A stretch of DNA of 64,000 nucleotides from Mercenaria mercenaria (lineage: Eukaryota; Mollusca; Bivalvia; Venerida; Veneridae). The notes beneath the pieces were generated by a model that ran no database searches, was not told the DNA's origin, and saw only the letters and a list, made by a program, of their open reading frames with translations. The number at the start of each line of letters is the position of its first letter. Position 1 is the first letter of the stretch. The stretch spans positions 70,727,501 through 70,791,500 of the forward strand of contig NC_069367.1 of the NCBI RefSeq assembly GCF_021730395.1, in the 5' to 3' direction. Positions 1 through 10,942 of the stretch are shown piece by piece. Both the position numbers and the translations under genes were made by a program.

Positions 1-1137
1 ACAGGTTACGTTTTGTCTTAATGTAGTCCTTCACCTATGACAAACCAGCAATTGTGACGTAAAGTCATTTATCCGGATAATGTAGAATAAAACCAGGACA
101 TGGCATACGGAAAAGAAAGTCATCATACTTTTAGTTACACAGCATTACTTTTTTATGAATATGAAAAATAAGAAAAAGTTTGTAACGTGAAATATCTCTT
201 CAGATAAGCAGATCTCTTTCAACATTGGTAAATATCCCATAGAATAAGAACTATTTGACCATACAGTAAACAATATGTGAATTTACATGCATCAGTTAAA
301 TGTATTTTCACGTAAGGAGGTGATGTCCTGATTCTTCAAAAATTCTATGAAAAATAATACTAGTATACTAGAATACTTTTTTCCATTAATCACGAAAAAT
401 GTCGTAAGGAAATTTGACGTCACGAAGACGTTGCTGAACTCGACCGGAATATTTTGCCTTAATTAAACAACTGATGAAAATACAATCTAAAATAAAGTAA
501 AAGCTTGGAACATTTGTAGCACACACATTTTGTATTCTATATATTGATTTTTATTTCTTCATGCTTATGAAGTCATGACAGGAGTCTTCACATTATTCGA
601 ACAATACTCCTACCTGAAGATCTATTTATTTAAGTTTAAACGTTACTTTTAAAGAAAATTGTTTTCCTGTGTGCTCAATGTGTATTGTTTCTATATGCTC
701 GTCATGAAACTTTGTCAAAATATTTGTTTTTAGTGAAATCTTAAGCCATGATGAAAACTTGGTTATCTAAGATAAAACGTAGGTCACATTGTCAAATAAA
801 CCTTGTTGGCTAACACTTCCAGAGGCCAATGTTTCTATCCGATCTGAAACTGTCAGAATGGTTGTCTTTCTAAGATAATTAACTAAGTTTGAAGAAGTTA
901 GATGTAGCACATGAGCCGTTTGATGATGTTCTATATCTGTGATCAAAAATATATTCATGAGTATGCAAATGGTTTCGCTTTACGTCGTCATTCTAACCAG
1001 GGTTCTGTCTATCATATGGTGATAGGAGGAATGCTTTTCACACAAAACCTAATGATATTGTGTGTCATGGTATATAGTTTAGGTCAAGGTAAGGTGAGCG
1101 TCTTTAGGACCATTATGTCCATCTTGTTCCATTACAG

Positions 1138-2609
1138 ATCCTGATGATACCGAAGACGACGGGGTTTATGCCGGCGTTATACCAAGGTTCTGTCTCTACC
1201 AAAACGGTCGCGTTAGTGCCAAGGTGTACGCTCGTGGTGAAAATGGAACAGCATCTGTACAGGATGTCTTTAGTGGAGCTGGAAGTCCTGATTCAGGTTA
1301 ATTTATCCCTATGACTTTTAATATTGTGTTTCGGTACTTTCCAATCAAATTGTTCTAATATTTAAACTGGTTCAAGATTCTGTCATTCTAGATTTTAGGT
1401 TAAACAATGACATTATAGCGTGTTTCTGCTTTTGATACCCTGAATAAATAGGCGCAATGAGTACTTACACCGATAGTGAGGGACAGATGGTAAATTTCAA
1501 ATATAATTTATACATGATCATTGTAGATGAAGACGTATACAACACTGAGGTTCTTCAGGACAACTTCCAACGAGTCAGTCTGCCCAGTGAGATTTTAGTA
1601 TCGAACTATTCAAGTATAATTGCAAACCAAGATATTACTGCACCTGGCCGCATAACAGATGTATCTATCATAGACATTTTCACAGAGAATACACAATACG
1701 GCGAGAGTAGAAACTTTACCATCACATGGACGGCAACCGGGGATGATATAAACATTGGAAAAGGTCATTATATAACTAGGTTTTTTATTAGTCAGTAATA
1801 TTCGTTATTTTGCAGGCATTTTCTAGCCAATTTATGTGTAATTGATTTGATAGTAAGCAAACGCTTGATTAAAGATCATTGGCCGTCAAGAACGTTACTA
1901 ACGTGCGAGGAGTCTATTGACATGGGTTCTCCCGACTGCTATGATTGTTTTTTATTGTAGGTTTTAAAGTCTTAATTCATACTCATTAATTTTTGAAATA
2001 TGCCAACATTCGAGTTTTAATGATAGGAGAAGTTCATTTGTGTATATCTGAGCATTACTCAAGGCACTAATTAGCACCTTTTTTGACGATCCATAAGCCA
2101 ACTGTATATCTTTTTCTGATGAAATGATTCTACATCCCAATGTTAAAAATTTTTTATTAATTTAAGCCACGGAATATGAACTGAGAATCTCTGATGATAT
2201 AAATGTCCTGATAAATAACTTTTCGAATGCGGAACGGCTAGATGTCGTAAATGCAAACTTCACACCAAAGGCCGCTGGGGAAGTTGAATACATCAGAATA
2301 GAAATAGATGCGGAAGAGTCATATACGTCTACAACATTCTTTGGTGTAAAGGCGAAAGACGAGGCTGAAAATGCAGGCGCTGTTTCTAATATTGTTTCTA
2401 TACTTGTCGCCAATGGATACCGAATTAAAGTAGAAGGTGATGTGGTTTACTCTCCTACCAACGTAACAGATGAAGATATCACACAAGAAGAAAAGAAGGA
2501 GAATCTTACAGGACTTGCTATTGGTATTTCGTGTGCTGCTGCAGCTGCTGTTGCAATCATTGCAATCATCATAATTGTTTACGTGAGGAAACAGAAACAG
2601 AAAGCTTAA
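1138..2609 (+). CDS. CLCA-family protein, last three exons (copy A)
   Basis: Three exons are seen: 1138-1296 (159 bases), 1527-1763 (237) and 2167-2609 (443, stop TAA). All junctions are GT-AG and the phases fit (1, 1, then 2 bases completing a codon). They encode about 278 C-terminal residues: a beta-sandwich segment with the family signature DDGVYAG, an FN3-like domain (APGRITD ... ITWTATGDDIN ... YELRISDD), then a hydrophobic helix rich in A and I and the short basic tail VRKQKQKA. CLCA proteins are secreted or type I membrane proteins with a self-cleaving metalloprotease and a vWA domain; vertebrate members modulate TMEM16A-type chloride channels. No lesion is seen in these exons. The rest of the gene lies left of base 1. 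The longer open frame after 1763 (GHYITR...) is intron, since ending at 1763 restores phase and family alignment. Confidence 0.88.
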
Positions 2610-2835
2610 GAAAGTGTAAATTTACCAAAATATATTCTTAAATTAGTACATCAACTTTAATACGTAAAATTAGGCAGAATGAAATTGCTTTGTTATTTTT
2701 GCCACACATTTTTTTAAATTACACCATCCTACATCATTTTAAATGTACTGTCAATAGATATTGTATTCTTTCGTTATTCTGCTTAAATATTTATCAGTAA
2801 AATATGCGTTAATGTATTGAATGATTTGCATTTTG

Positions 2836-2841
2836 AATAAA
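2836..2841 (+). promoter_or_regulatory. Candidate polyadenylation signal of CLCA copy A
   Basis: AATAAA lies about 230 bases after the copy A stop codon. It is the first canonical hexamer in a sensible place, but such hexamers are frequent in AT-rich DNA. The matching stretch after copy B (near 50585) does not keep it. Confidence 0.35.
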
Positions 2842-4840
2842 ATCTGTAAAAAATCCTATGAAAGCATAGAATGCAATCAAGCAGAATAATAGCAGACTCG
2901 GTTTGATTGAGTCTGTTCATGAGAGGTAGTGAAATGTGCAACACCTCTCACGCCCCTAGCACCGGCTAAAACAAATAGTGAACAGGCATGATATCCACGG
3001 TTTCAATGGAGCACCTTATTCTATAACTTACAGTTCAGCTGAAATAATTTGCTTACAGTCTTAAATCTTTTGAACCGAAGCCGAGATGTTTATTGCATGT
3101 TTTGCTTTGCCTGTTAACTTATTATGAATTAAAGTGATATGTATTAGATAGGCATAATTATGTTGTATTGAAAATTATATAAACTAGACGTAGAAAATTC
3201 AGCTCCTATTTATGATATTGAACAGTCTTTACGTTATATTGAACTATAGGTCAAAGTTCATGAGGTTTAGGTTTTCCCTGTCATATTCCGCCGTGGTCAG
3301 TTTGAGTAGCAGGTCATATTCTATAGAAAGCTAGTAAATAATTTTAAACAGTGGGTAAAGATAACTGAAGCCAATTTCTAGAAATTGTTCGTAGCGCCAA
3401 CAACGGAAATTAACAAGGGCTAAACCTTTTTTTGTAACGCGTTTACTTTATATCTTGTTAATATAAATAAAGTTTTACATCGTTTTGGTACTCTATCAAC
3501 TTGAAGATAGTTTTATTCCAATGAATATTCAGTATTCCTGCATGAAACTACTTTTTCAACGGAAAGAGGCAGGCATTATTGTTAACATATATTGTAATAC
3601 TTTGGACATACAAGTAAAATATGGAATTCATTTTCTATTACATTCATGTTGCACTGTAAACAATTCCTTTTCTCTGGGGTTATTTTCTTATCTACCCTTT
3701 TCAACTGCTAGATTATGCGATGAAAGTCTGAATTTTGTTAGAATTTTATTTATTTCTATTTATATGTTTCATATATTCTCTAACTCAAAATCATGTTTAT
3801 ATATACTATATGAAGATAACCTGTTTGAATTGTATATATTTTAACACCACGTTTGTTTGTAAATATCTAATATTCTTTTTTGAAATAACCGGAAGTTAAG
3901 GTTAGAAATATCTTGGTTTAACCACAAATTGGACATTCCGATATCATTCAATATAGTTTTTATTTGTTAAGCCTAATCATTTCCGTTATGTGTGGTCTCG
4001 TTTTAGTAAATTATATATTTGTTTTAGTAGACAGTTATTATCTATCTTTAGTATTTTTAACCAATATCTAATCATGATAAGTTTTCGTTGAACTTCCACT
4101 GGGTGTCGCCTTGTGTGCAGCATTTTATATGTTGGTGTTGTTCAGCCTTAGAAAAATAAATTCAAAATTCACGCAGATTCTATCAGTGTTAATTGCATCT
4201 CATGCGAATAATTTAAATGAATTCGGGACCAATTTAAACCTGTTAGTAACGTCTTCAAAAAATGCAAACTTGAATATTATTAAATACTGTAACATCGTTG
4301 TTTTTTGTTGTTTTCGTTTACATATTTAGAAATAGACCAAACTGTGAACACACAAGAATAAGTCAGTGTATGAAACCGCTGAACTTAAGATGTCTGTTTT
4401 AATGAAAACATTTAAAAATCAAAATATCCTTCCTGAGACATACTGCTCTTCCCTTAAAGTTGATCAGAGATAAAATTTCGTTCACATTTTCTTATATGCC
4501 ACTAAAATCCTTTCACAACTTAGTAATTGCATAGACTAATTCACAGATTCCTTAGTTACAGAAGACTATAAATGATATATGTCAGTATAAAGAAAGCAGA
4601 CATAATTGGAAATAACTGTGACTGTTCTACTCAACATGGTTTAACAATGAAGTACCAATTTTGTACTTTTCATGTAACGCTACTTTCAATGCAGGACCAA
4701 TAATTATGATATTTTCTAACAGTTGAAGTGTAATGAAATACGAGTACTATTTTCATTTACATCATTAAATGCAGCACTTACTAAACAATGTAATTCTATA
4801 CTGTTGAGAATTATATTGGTATATAATTAGTGTCGTAATT
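2842..4840. other. Intergenic, shared with copy 2, no gene seen
   Basis: AT-rich DNA that follows 50580-53228 of the second copy with small indels. The second copy has about 580 extra bases at 51893-52476. No exon-like frame with splice signals was recognised; the open frames here are short and AT-driven. Confidence 0.6.
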
Positions 4841-5459
4841 ACGGTGGTATGTTTAGAACATTCATTTATTTTTTTAAGATAAAATTATCCCGTGCGCACG
4901 ACATCTTATCTCGAGCGATCGACATCTTATGACGTGCGTACGACATCTTATCTCAAGCGCTTGACATCTTATCTTATGCGCACGACATCTTATCTCGAGC
5001 GCACAACATCAAATCCCGTGCGAACGACATCTTATCTCGAACACTCGACATCTCATCTCGAGCGCTCGACATTTTATTTCAAGCGCTCGACATCTTAACA
5101 AAGGGCCCTAATATATATAGGTAAGATGTCGTGCGCTCGAGTTGAGATGTCGTGCACACGAGATAAGATGTCGAGCGCACGAGAAAAGATGTCGTGCGCA
5201 CGTAATAAGATGTCGAGCTCTCGAGATAAGATGTCGTGCGCACGAGATAAGATGTCGTGCGCACGAGATAAGATGCCTTGTGTTCGAGATAAGATGTTGC
5301 ACGTTCGAGAAAAGATGTCGTGCTCTCGAGATAAGATGTCGTGCGCACGAAATAAGATATCATGCGCTCGAGATAAGATTTCGTGCGCTCGAGAAAAGAT
5401 GTCGTGCGCACTAGATAATTTATTCTTAAAAAATATGCATGTCCTAAATATACAACCGT
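4841..5459. mobile_element. Foldback element of 21-bp palindromic satellite units (copy 1)
   Basis: The outer ends are about 55-base imperfect inverted repeats (left starts ACGGTGGTATG, right ends CATACAACCGT). Inside are two satellite arms in opposite orientation: 4890-5097 (about 10 units) and 5126-5417 (about 14 units), joined by a short AT-rich centre around GGGCCC. Each 21-base unit joins ATAAGATG to a self-complementary 12-mer such as TCGTGCGCACGA or TCGAGCGCTCGA. The sequence is therefore palindromic at unit, arm and element scale. Since 21 is a multiple of three, several frames stay open without being genes. No transposase is present. The family name is not known to me. Confidence 0.8.
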
Positions 5460-5856
5460 ACGTATTAGCATTTATTCAAAAACAAATATTTTCTCATGTG
5501 AATCCTACACAAATGTAAAAATTACATATGCACCTTGTGATATCAGACGGAAACTGTCATCGGTGTAGTCTGTGACTATTTAGCAGTCAATCATTTTGAT
5601 TCAGTAGTTTAATAAGTTTATGTGACAGATATTAACAAATGCTGAAGAACAGTATTAGTACGAATGACATAATAAGATATTAAAGGAATCGAAAGCATAA
5701 CGACTCATTCTTTATAATACCAAAATTGGACTGACAGCCCTGATATCACTGTTTTAATAGGACCTATATAAAAACTGGGCTCGATTATCGAAATAACTGT
5801 ATTTATTGAGAACATACCTTTGTCAAAGCTTTTATATATATTGCATCTGCTCTACG
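5460..5856. other. Intergenic, shared with copy 2, nothing assigned
   Basis: This stretch aligns with 53952-54364 of the second copy, with small indels. No coding frame, RNA gene or inverted repeat was recognised. Confidence 0.5.
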
Positions 5857-5995
5857 TCACATGAACTGGCCAACTGCAATTCCGTCTGGCGAGGAAGTTT
5901 GAACCTCTGCCTGTTTCCTCTGCAGCTCCACGACTTGTGCACACATTTCAGGAGCAGTCTATTATAAAATGTTCCTATTGTCCTAACCATACGTT
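5857..5995 (-). pseudogene. Decayed terminal exon-like frame of an unknown gene (copy 1)
   Basis: The same 139-base segment in copy 2 (54365-54503) is open. Here the frame opens after a splice-acceptor-like TTCCATAG, keeps CAQVVELQ and KQAEV and ends GQFM-stop, but it has three in-frame stops near its start. The equal length with many substitutions fits decay of an exon that was once coding. Gene identity unknown. Confidence 0.45.
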
Positions 5996-7302
5996 CTATG
6001 GAATACCCACAGAAGAAAGAAATCCTCTGACATGTGAATATCAAATACCAGCGTGAATCATACCTGGTAATTATTAGTTCCGTGAACATAAATTTAAAAC
6101 AAAGTCGAGCATAGTCTTATATTGCCAAAAGGCAATTTTTTATTATTAGATTTTTAAACCTTTGACCAAGGTGTCAGGTAATAAAATCTTTTAAAGATCG
6201 ACTATAACATTTGATTTGTGTATTAAATTGTGTTTGCTTGTGTTGTTTTGTCTACCAGTATATATTTTATAACAATAGACCGTTACGTTCATTTTATTTC
6301 GAATAACTGATGATACTAGCATTTCGGTAAATAGTAACAGTATGAAACAACATGAGTTAAAAATGTCCTTAATTCAAATAAAGTTTGTTTAAAAATTGAC
6401 ATCTGGCACTGCAAATAAAAAAGAAATTTAAACCCGTTGAAGATGACTTTTGGCCAGAATGCATTTTACCGATACGCATTTTCTGTTATTAATAAAAGGT
6501 ATATGTTTGTATTTGTGTGTCATGTATGGAGAGCATTTTCTCCCTTCATTTATTTAAAGAATTTCACGAAATAACATCTTTTATAAATCATTTCATCATA
6601 ATTGTGATTCTATGGATTTTTCCGCCGATAGAAACAGATATATTGTAATTACTTAGTATATGACAGAAAGCTTTACAAATTATCTATCTAGACCTTAACA
6701 TTAACGTTTTTGTTATTTACTTATACAGCGTTGCTGCTGACCATACGTCCGTACGTTCGTCCTAGACAAATTATTCAAAATACTGTTCGGCATTTTTTTT
6801 TAAATATAGGCGTCTTAAATGTTTTGAATTATTCAATAGTTTTTTGTATTAATTTTCACATTCTTAGTATTATCTAAGCACGTCCTGCACGAGCCAGAAT
6901 TCGATCAGAACTGTGTAGTCGGTCCAGCGTATTCGATAAATATCAAGCCCGTTACAATATAACATATGCGGGAAATACTTTGTAATATCTAAAATGCTAT
7001 TTAAAATGCCGAACAGAAAAACTGTAACAATAGGGCAACAAAAATCATTGTGTATTGAATGGAGAAAGTATAATGTTATAACTTCCTAAGATATAAGCGA
7101 CTACAGTACAAAGGTAAGTATCACAACATACTACAATGTTGACTATCTTATAGACAACAGACGCTATTTCATGTTACGAAATCCAGTGAAATATTGTGGA
7201 GCCTGACCTTAAAGGTGATTAATCAGATTCTGGTCAAAAATGGTGTTGTTTAAAACTTTAACAACTGAACATTTACACTTATATGTGTTCACTGAGTTCT
7301 TA
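5996..7302. other. Noncoding, partly specific to copy 1
   Basis: About 6275-7245 has no counterpart in copy 2, where the flanking sequence joins directly near 54660-54667. It could be an insertion here or a deletion there. No coding frame or clear terminal repeats were found. Confidence 0.5.
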
Positions 7303-7597
7303 TAGTTTATACTAATTTATTTTAGGTCGATTGTGAAGCCAGTTTTGCAACTTATATTAACCCTTACCCTGCTTAATTTCTTAAATGAACTGGTCTTTCA
7401 TTCAATTTGGGCAGTACCCTATATTATTCGAAGGGGTGTTCATTGAAAATTTACTGACTGAAAAGCGAAACGTGCAGACCAAGATCAGCCTGCTCGGATC
7501 AGCAGGCTTGTCTTGGTCTGCACTGGTCGCAAAGGCAGAATCACTTGCCATCCACAGGCTATAGGTTAATCACGCTCGAAACCTCACTGAGTTCTTA
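7303..7597. mobile_element. Copy-1-specific insertion with 14-base flanking repeat
   Basis: TCACTGAGTTCTTA occurs at 7289-7302 and again at 7584-7597. Copy 2 has it once (near 54704-54717, slightly changed), so this is an insertion of about 295 bases with a target duplication. A duplication that long is usual for LINE or SINE insertion rather than for MITEs, yet the body contains a MITE (7357-7569) and no A-rich tail. Confidence 0.65.
7357..7569 (+). mobile_element. MITE, TTAACCCTTA family (copy 1 of 5)
   Basis: It begins TTAACCCTTACCCTGCT and ends in a degraded inverse. The centre is a palindrome built on GATCAGCCTGC and contains the family phrase CTGGTCGCAAAGGCAGAATC. Other members are at 25249-25456, 34720-34931, 59776-59986 and 60381-60576. 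Noncoding; it would have needed a transposase supplied elsewhere. Confidence 0.75.
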
Positions 7598-8613
7598 ATA
7601 CATGTTAGATTTTTAACAGTTGATGCCCAACCAAGAGCGTTATTTCAGCATAAGTATAAATTTAATAAACATATTTTGCTTGTTGAAGAAAGTGAATATA
7701 AGCACTATTGTATTATATTTGTCAAAGATTTGCATTGACAAATATATATTTTGCCCAAATTCATTAGCAATACAAGTTTATAAAATTATTATTACCTCCC
7801 TTTGCCTATCTCGGTCGCGTAACAAAAGTAGATTCGAAATATGTGAATACCAAAGCTACACGCTTTTTTAAAACTTGTTCTTTGTTTCAGGTAGTTGAAC
7901 TTTCCTTATATTTGTCAAATGTTAATGTAAAACTAAAACTTATATTGAAGTCTAAAGAAATAGTCACCTTCTTAAAAACTTTTATATTAAAGGAAGGTAA
8001 TTACAAAATTTCCCGAAAAGTGATAAAATAGACATTTCGAGTAGGGATCTTACTCTATGTAATGGGTCTTTTTGTTCCTTTAATAAACCTCTATCAGAAT
8101 GTAAGAAATCTGAAAATGTGATAAAATGTTGCTTAAATGCGATTGACTACCTTTGAAGCTAGTGAATCACGGATTACTCTATTCAGTCACTTTACATAAT
8201 GGCGTGTAACTTTATCCCATCAAAGGGTGCATAAAGCAGGTATTCCTTAAGATTCTTTCCAGCAGCTACTGAGATTCTACTTTGTGTGTTAGTGCACATA
8301 TATCGAAGAAAATCGACTTTCTTCCCTATGTAAACAGAGTATATTTCAGAAACACCTTCAATCCCTTACAGTGTTTTATATGAAGTACTTTTCGTGTAAT
8401 CATACCATATTTAAACACGTTTTTGATGTTTCAACCACACCAGACTAGTCATTGCATGTGAGATATTTTAACCGTATTCAAAACGAAAAAATACGATAAA
8501 GCTTGCTTCCAATATTCTCGCATACCAGAGGTCTATCATGGTTGCCTAGGCGTCTCGAGATTTTGACGAACCTCTGATGAATAAGAATGCTTCAAGAGGT
8601 TCCTTTTACAGAT
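7598..8613. other. Intergenic, shared with copy 2, no gene seen
   Basis: This aligns with the copy 2 flanks of a 1.7-kb insertion (up to 54812 and from 56513 to about 57210). The single TA near 7706-7709 marks the empty site of that insertion. No splice-supported frame was found. Confidence 0.55.
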
Positions 8614-9155
8614 AGAAAGGCAGATTTATTTCGGTAAGGTGTGCACATACATGGACATTTAAAACAACATGTATAGTAAATAAAACATAATACATACATG
8701 CACTTCATCACCAAGGATTACACAAAAAAGAGAAAATTCTTATTTCCATCGTGGTCCTTTGTGTTGGTGGCATGGCATATAGAGGCATAACATAGTTTAA
8801 AGAATTAATTGACTAGATGGATATTGCACATCAATATCAAAATGCAAAATGCGAGCTAAAGTTAAAAAAGTTCCTATTACGAAAGCCATTTGAATAGTTA
8901 TTGAAAACACATTAAAGTAATTATGCTAGACAGTCTAGTAAATAATTCTTTTCCAATGTTTTAAAAACAGGCAATTTCTCAGTCTGTGGTATACCAGTAG
9001 GGAGTTTATTCCATAGGGAAATACCGGAAAAGAAGGACTTTAGCCCAAAACCTTTGATCTTTGGAGAAGCAAAAGTCCCTTTGTGGCTTAAACTTGTCCT
9101 GTATGAATGCACAGAGGATAAAATGGTCTCCCATGTAGTCCGGGTCTATGCTATA
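8614..9155 (-). mobile_element. LINE 3' end (truncated non-LTR retrotransposon)
   Basis: On the minus strand the frame at 9112-8921 reads SHKGTFASPKIKGFG, then SGISLWNKLPTGI and an F-K-T-L-x-K-x-Y-L motif. This is the usual end of a LINE ORF2 (the x-x-LWNSLP block). About 300 bases of 3' UTR follow, ending near 8614 in AATAAATCTGCC. Copy 2 lacks this DNA. The element is strongly 5'-truncated: only the last 80 or so codons are present, abutting the TIR element at 9160. Confidence 0.7.
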
Positions 9156-9159
9156 TTTA

Positions 9160-9862
9160 GCTCCACTATTCGGAGAATAGGGGTGCTATTCCACTCGCCC
9201 CGGCTTCGGCGCCGTCGTGTCACTTTATTGGTTAAAGTTTTTCGGCAATCTTTGTTTTGCTGTCCTATCTTTGTTACTATTGCTTATATCTTACTGTAAC
9301 TTCACATAAACATTGTCCAGCATACAAACAAAGTACATGTATGTGCAGGGGCGGGTCCATTATACATAAGGTCAAGGTTACCAAGTTGTTATACTTAGGG
9401 TTTTTTTTAAGGTTAAAGTTTTTCGGCAACCTTTGTTTTTCTGTCATATCTTTGTTACTATTGCTTATATCTTACTGTAAGTTCACATAAACATTGTCCA
9501 GCATACAAACAAATGTTTCCGAAAGCTTCATTTATAGACATATGTTTGATACTTAAAAATATAATGACTTGAAATTAAAAAATATTTCTTTATAATCATC
9601 ATTTGCGTGTTTGGTTACAATCCCCATAACTCTAATTTTATTTTTGACAGAATTATGCCCCTTTCATATTTACAGTTTTTTGGCATTCTTCGCTTTCTAG
9701 ATATAACTTTAGTATAAGATAATGACTTGAAACTTAAAAAATATCTTTATCATCATCATCTGCATGTGTGATAAAAATCCCTATAACTCTCATTTGTATT
9801 TTTGACCAAATTATGCCCCTTTCAAATTTAAACTTCACTGTCAAATCGCCTAATAGTGGAGC
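9160..9862. mobile_element. Nonautonomous TIR element with internal direct repeat
   Basis: The ends are inverted copies of GCTCCACTATT (left GCTCCACTATTCGG, right in reverse GCTCCACTATTAGG). Inside, a segment of about 100 bases starting GGTTAAAGTTTTTCGGCAA at 9230 is repeated at 9411 (period 181). There is no transposase frame. The element is absent from copy 2, so it arrived after the duplication or together with the adjacent LINE tail. Confidence 0.65.
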
Positions 9863-10859
9863 GCGCTATCTTACGATTTTTTTAATGATAACATGTTTCT
9901 ACTCGACCTGTGATTTGGGTGGAGAAGGTATTATACATTAGAACGAATTTGTTTAAACTATTTTAATCAGCTATGTTTATGAAAAACTTGTTTAATACAA
10001 TGTTCTATGATAATATCATATTTTTTGCATGAACTCTATTCCATATTTTACATGTTTCTGATATTTCCCAAATGTACTACGCCGAATCATGGGAGAGTTT
10101 TTATTCGTATAACAGTATCCGCCGTCTCATTAGAAGTCTCATACACGTACTTACACGTAACCTATACAAATATCAGCAAAGAATGTAAACGTAATAAACT
10201 GAAGCAGTCAAAGATGTACGATTTATTTCTCAATTCGAAATATGAACGTTACATAAGCTGTTAATTAACACAGATTGTCAGATGGTTCAATTCGTTTAGA
10301 AGAAAGATAGTATATTCTTTATAACAAAAAAACAACCCTCAGCTTTCGGATGTCCTCTTTCATAAGGAAACAATCACCAAGGAAGCCTTTAAAACGTGCT
10401 GGCGCTTGTATGATTTATAAGATTTAAATACTATATACAAATTTTTCCATTATTTCAAGAAAATACGTGTAAATATGTTTATAAAATGGAAAGTAGACAC
10501 ATCCTATTTTTCGCTAGTATGTATGGCGAGACATTTGACTTTTATTTGAATTTGACAGGAACGTTGGATTTTACACACTTGCAACCAAATAGTGAAGAAC
10601 ACCAGCGAGCTTGAATGAAATCTCTAGGATACTTTAAAGACCTCTAATTAGTCTAATGTTTACCTTTTTTTTAATTTTAGCGATGTAAATTGTTATCGTG
10701 CTATTTGGTCCGTGTTTTGTTGTTATATGTATATTAATTATATTATATTTTAGTGATTCTATTCTTACTTTTTAATTTTGAAACGGACCTATGGCAAGTT
10801 TCTTTTCTTTGGCTGGTCTAAAGTTTCAGTTTTATAATCTTGGTACCGGGCACTTTCCA
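9863..10859. other. Intergenic, end of the duplicated block
   Basis: It aligns with about 57250-59306 of copy 2, interrupted there by a 556-base TIR element and about 600 further bases. A short local repeat (TATAATCTTGGTACC and TATAGCCTTGGTAAC) lies at 10827-10895 near the block's right edge. No gene. Confidence 0.5.
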
Positions 10860-10942
10860 TAAATTTAGGTTTATAGCCTTGGTAACTGGCACTTAACTTT
10901 TGATAAGTTACTTACTTAGTATACATGAGTTTCAAAATAAAG

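Larger units (their letters stand above)
1..10859 (+). repeat. Segmental duplication, copy 1
   Basis: This block aligns in the same orientation with 47655-59306. The match is already present at base 1, so the left edge lies outside the window; the right edge is near 10859, just before a LINE remnant. Exons inside the block differ by about 5% by eye (8 or 9 of 159 bases, about 12 of 237). Copy-1-only segments are about 6275-7245, 7303-7597 and 8614-9870. The two starts are about 47.6 kb apart, which suggests the unit was a whole CLCA gene plus its downstream DNA. Confidence 0.9.

Noticed and set aside
1457-1798. Extended CLCA frame from 1457 and past 1763 (GHYITRFFISQ)
   Set aside because: Splicing at 1527 and 1763 restores phase with neighbours and matches copies B and C and the family text; the extensions are intron.
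2889-2917. Motif CTCGGTTTGATTGAG shared in inverse with 46218-46246
   Set aside because: One short shared word near and inside CLCA copies; could be repeat debris, and no structure explains it.
4890-5417. CRISPR-like regular repeats
   Set aside because: Units are contiguous with no spacers, and the context is eukaryotic.
4892-5518. Long open frames on both strands across the satellite arms
   Set aside because: The unit is 21 bases, a multiple of three, and contains no stop in several frames, so the frames are by-products of the repeat.
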